Shown here: positions 59,577 to 59,611 of the stretch, in pieces
Position numbering within the stretch: position 1 is the stretch's first letter
Layout of the letters: each line of letters starts with the position of its first letter
Origin: Alistipes sp.
GTDB lineage: Bacteria; Bacteroidota; Bacteroidia; Bacteroidales; Rikenellaceae
Reading direction: 5' to 3'
Length of the DNA: 59,611 nt
Assembly: GCA_017558115.1 (NCBI GenBank)
Contig: JAFYWG010000050.1
Coordinates: 1-59,611 of the forward strand
Position numbers and translations under genes: made by a program
Notes under the pieces: model-generated
The model's database searches: none
Told to the model about the DNA's origin: nothing
The model's input: only the letters and a program-made list of their open reading frames with translations

Positions 59577-59611
59577 AGTGGTGCTAATGTGGCGCTGACA
59601 CGAAAAAGCCA
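59577..59611 (+). repeat. Start of another element arm, cut by the window end
   Basis: AGTGGTGCTAATGTGGCGCT followed by GACACGAAAAAGCCA matches the left-arm type of copy 1 (GTGGTGCTAATTTGACGCC). The last 20 bases repeat the segment at about 59396-59415. The rest lies outside the window. Confidence 0.45.

Overview
The window is chromosomal DNA from a bacterium of the order Bacteroidales. The gene set fits a Rikenellaceae or Alistipes-like gut commensal, but I cannot fix the genus from sequence alone. Three things support the order. Many genes have a Bacteroidetes-type promoter: a -7 box TAnnTTTG, often with TTTG, cTTG or GTTG about 18-21 bases upstream. Typical families are present, such as SPII lipoproteins with BACON-like or FN3 domains, a DUF3078 protein, an XepCAB-like RND pump with a PG0541-type partner, a Bacteroidetes-type tryptophanase and a short IorA. 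Classical Shine-Dalgarno sites are mostly absent.

Layout. 1-2.5 kb: methylmalonyl-CoA mutase genes mutA-mutB (mutB cut by the window edge), with a broken lipoprotein gene behind the promoter. 2.8-8.3 kb: aspS, tadA, a secreted TPR protein, and the uracil salvage pair upp/uraA. 8.4-11.1 kb: RNase P RNA, a six-helix membrane protein, a promoter-driven structured RNA candidate, and an AT-rich cluster of four small unknown genes. 11.3-19.2 kb: GH20 hexosaminidase, acyl-CoA synthetase, a multidomain GH13 lipoprotein and an FN3 lipoprotein. 19.4-22.4 kb: the murA-tdk-tsaC-thioesterase group; MurA carries Asp in place of the fosfomycin-reactive Cys. 22.6-30.9 kb: AraC regulator, ung, alkaline phosphatase, the DUF3078-ctp operon, nfo, GH53 galactanase and mntP. 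31.3-38 kb: a complete tetR-tolC-mfp-rnd-PG0541 efflux operon with a candidate TetR operator. 38-45.4 kb: L,D-transpeptidase, glgB, a peptide transporter with an odd acidic insert, and a large BACON-like lipoprotein. 45.9-54 kb: tryptophanase, asd, PBP1A and an outer-membrane protein with an HExxH motif. 54-59.1 kb: a four-gene operon iorA-iorB-aminotransferase-CoA-transferase, which reads as a route from aromatic amino acids to arylacetates.

The genes describe an anaerobic, glycan-using, amino-acid-fermenting cell: host or plant glycans are cut outside (GH20, GH53, GH13), peptides are imported, tryptophan goes to indole (TnaA) or other aromatic amino acids to aryl-acids (Ior operon), and methylmalonyl-CoA mutase serves the succinate-propionate route.

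The most unusual signal lies between genes. At least four copies (31102-31228, 31230-31359, 45823-45953, 59438-59563), plus fragments, belong to a 126-131-bp palindromic element. Each has terminal inverted repeats starting (A)ATTT, a central stem that changes sequence but keeps pairing, a GTAC-loop-GTAC tip, and in three copies a tandem G.A mismatch. Non-Watson-Crick pairs are mostly G.U when read on the + strand, as expected for a folded RNA. Two copies end exactly on the stop codon of a neighbouring gene. Two further elements are inverted arrays with a 9-base period, and one region has an 8-base period.
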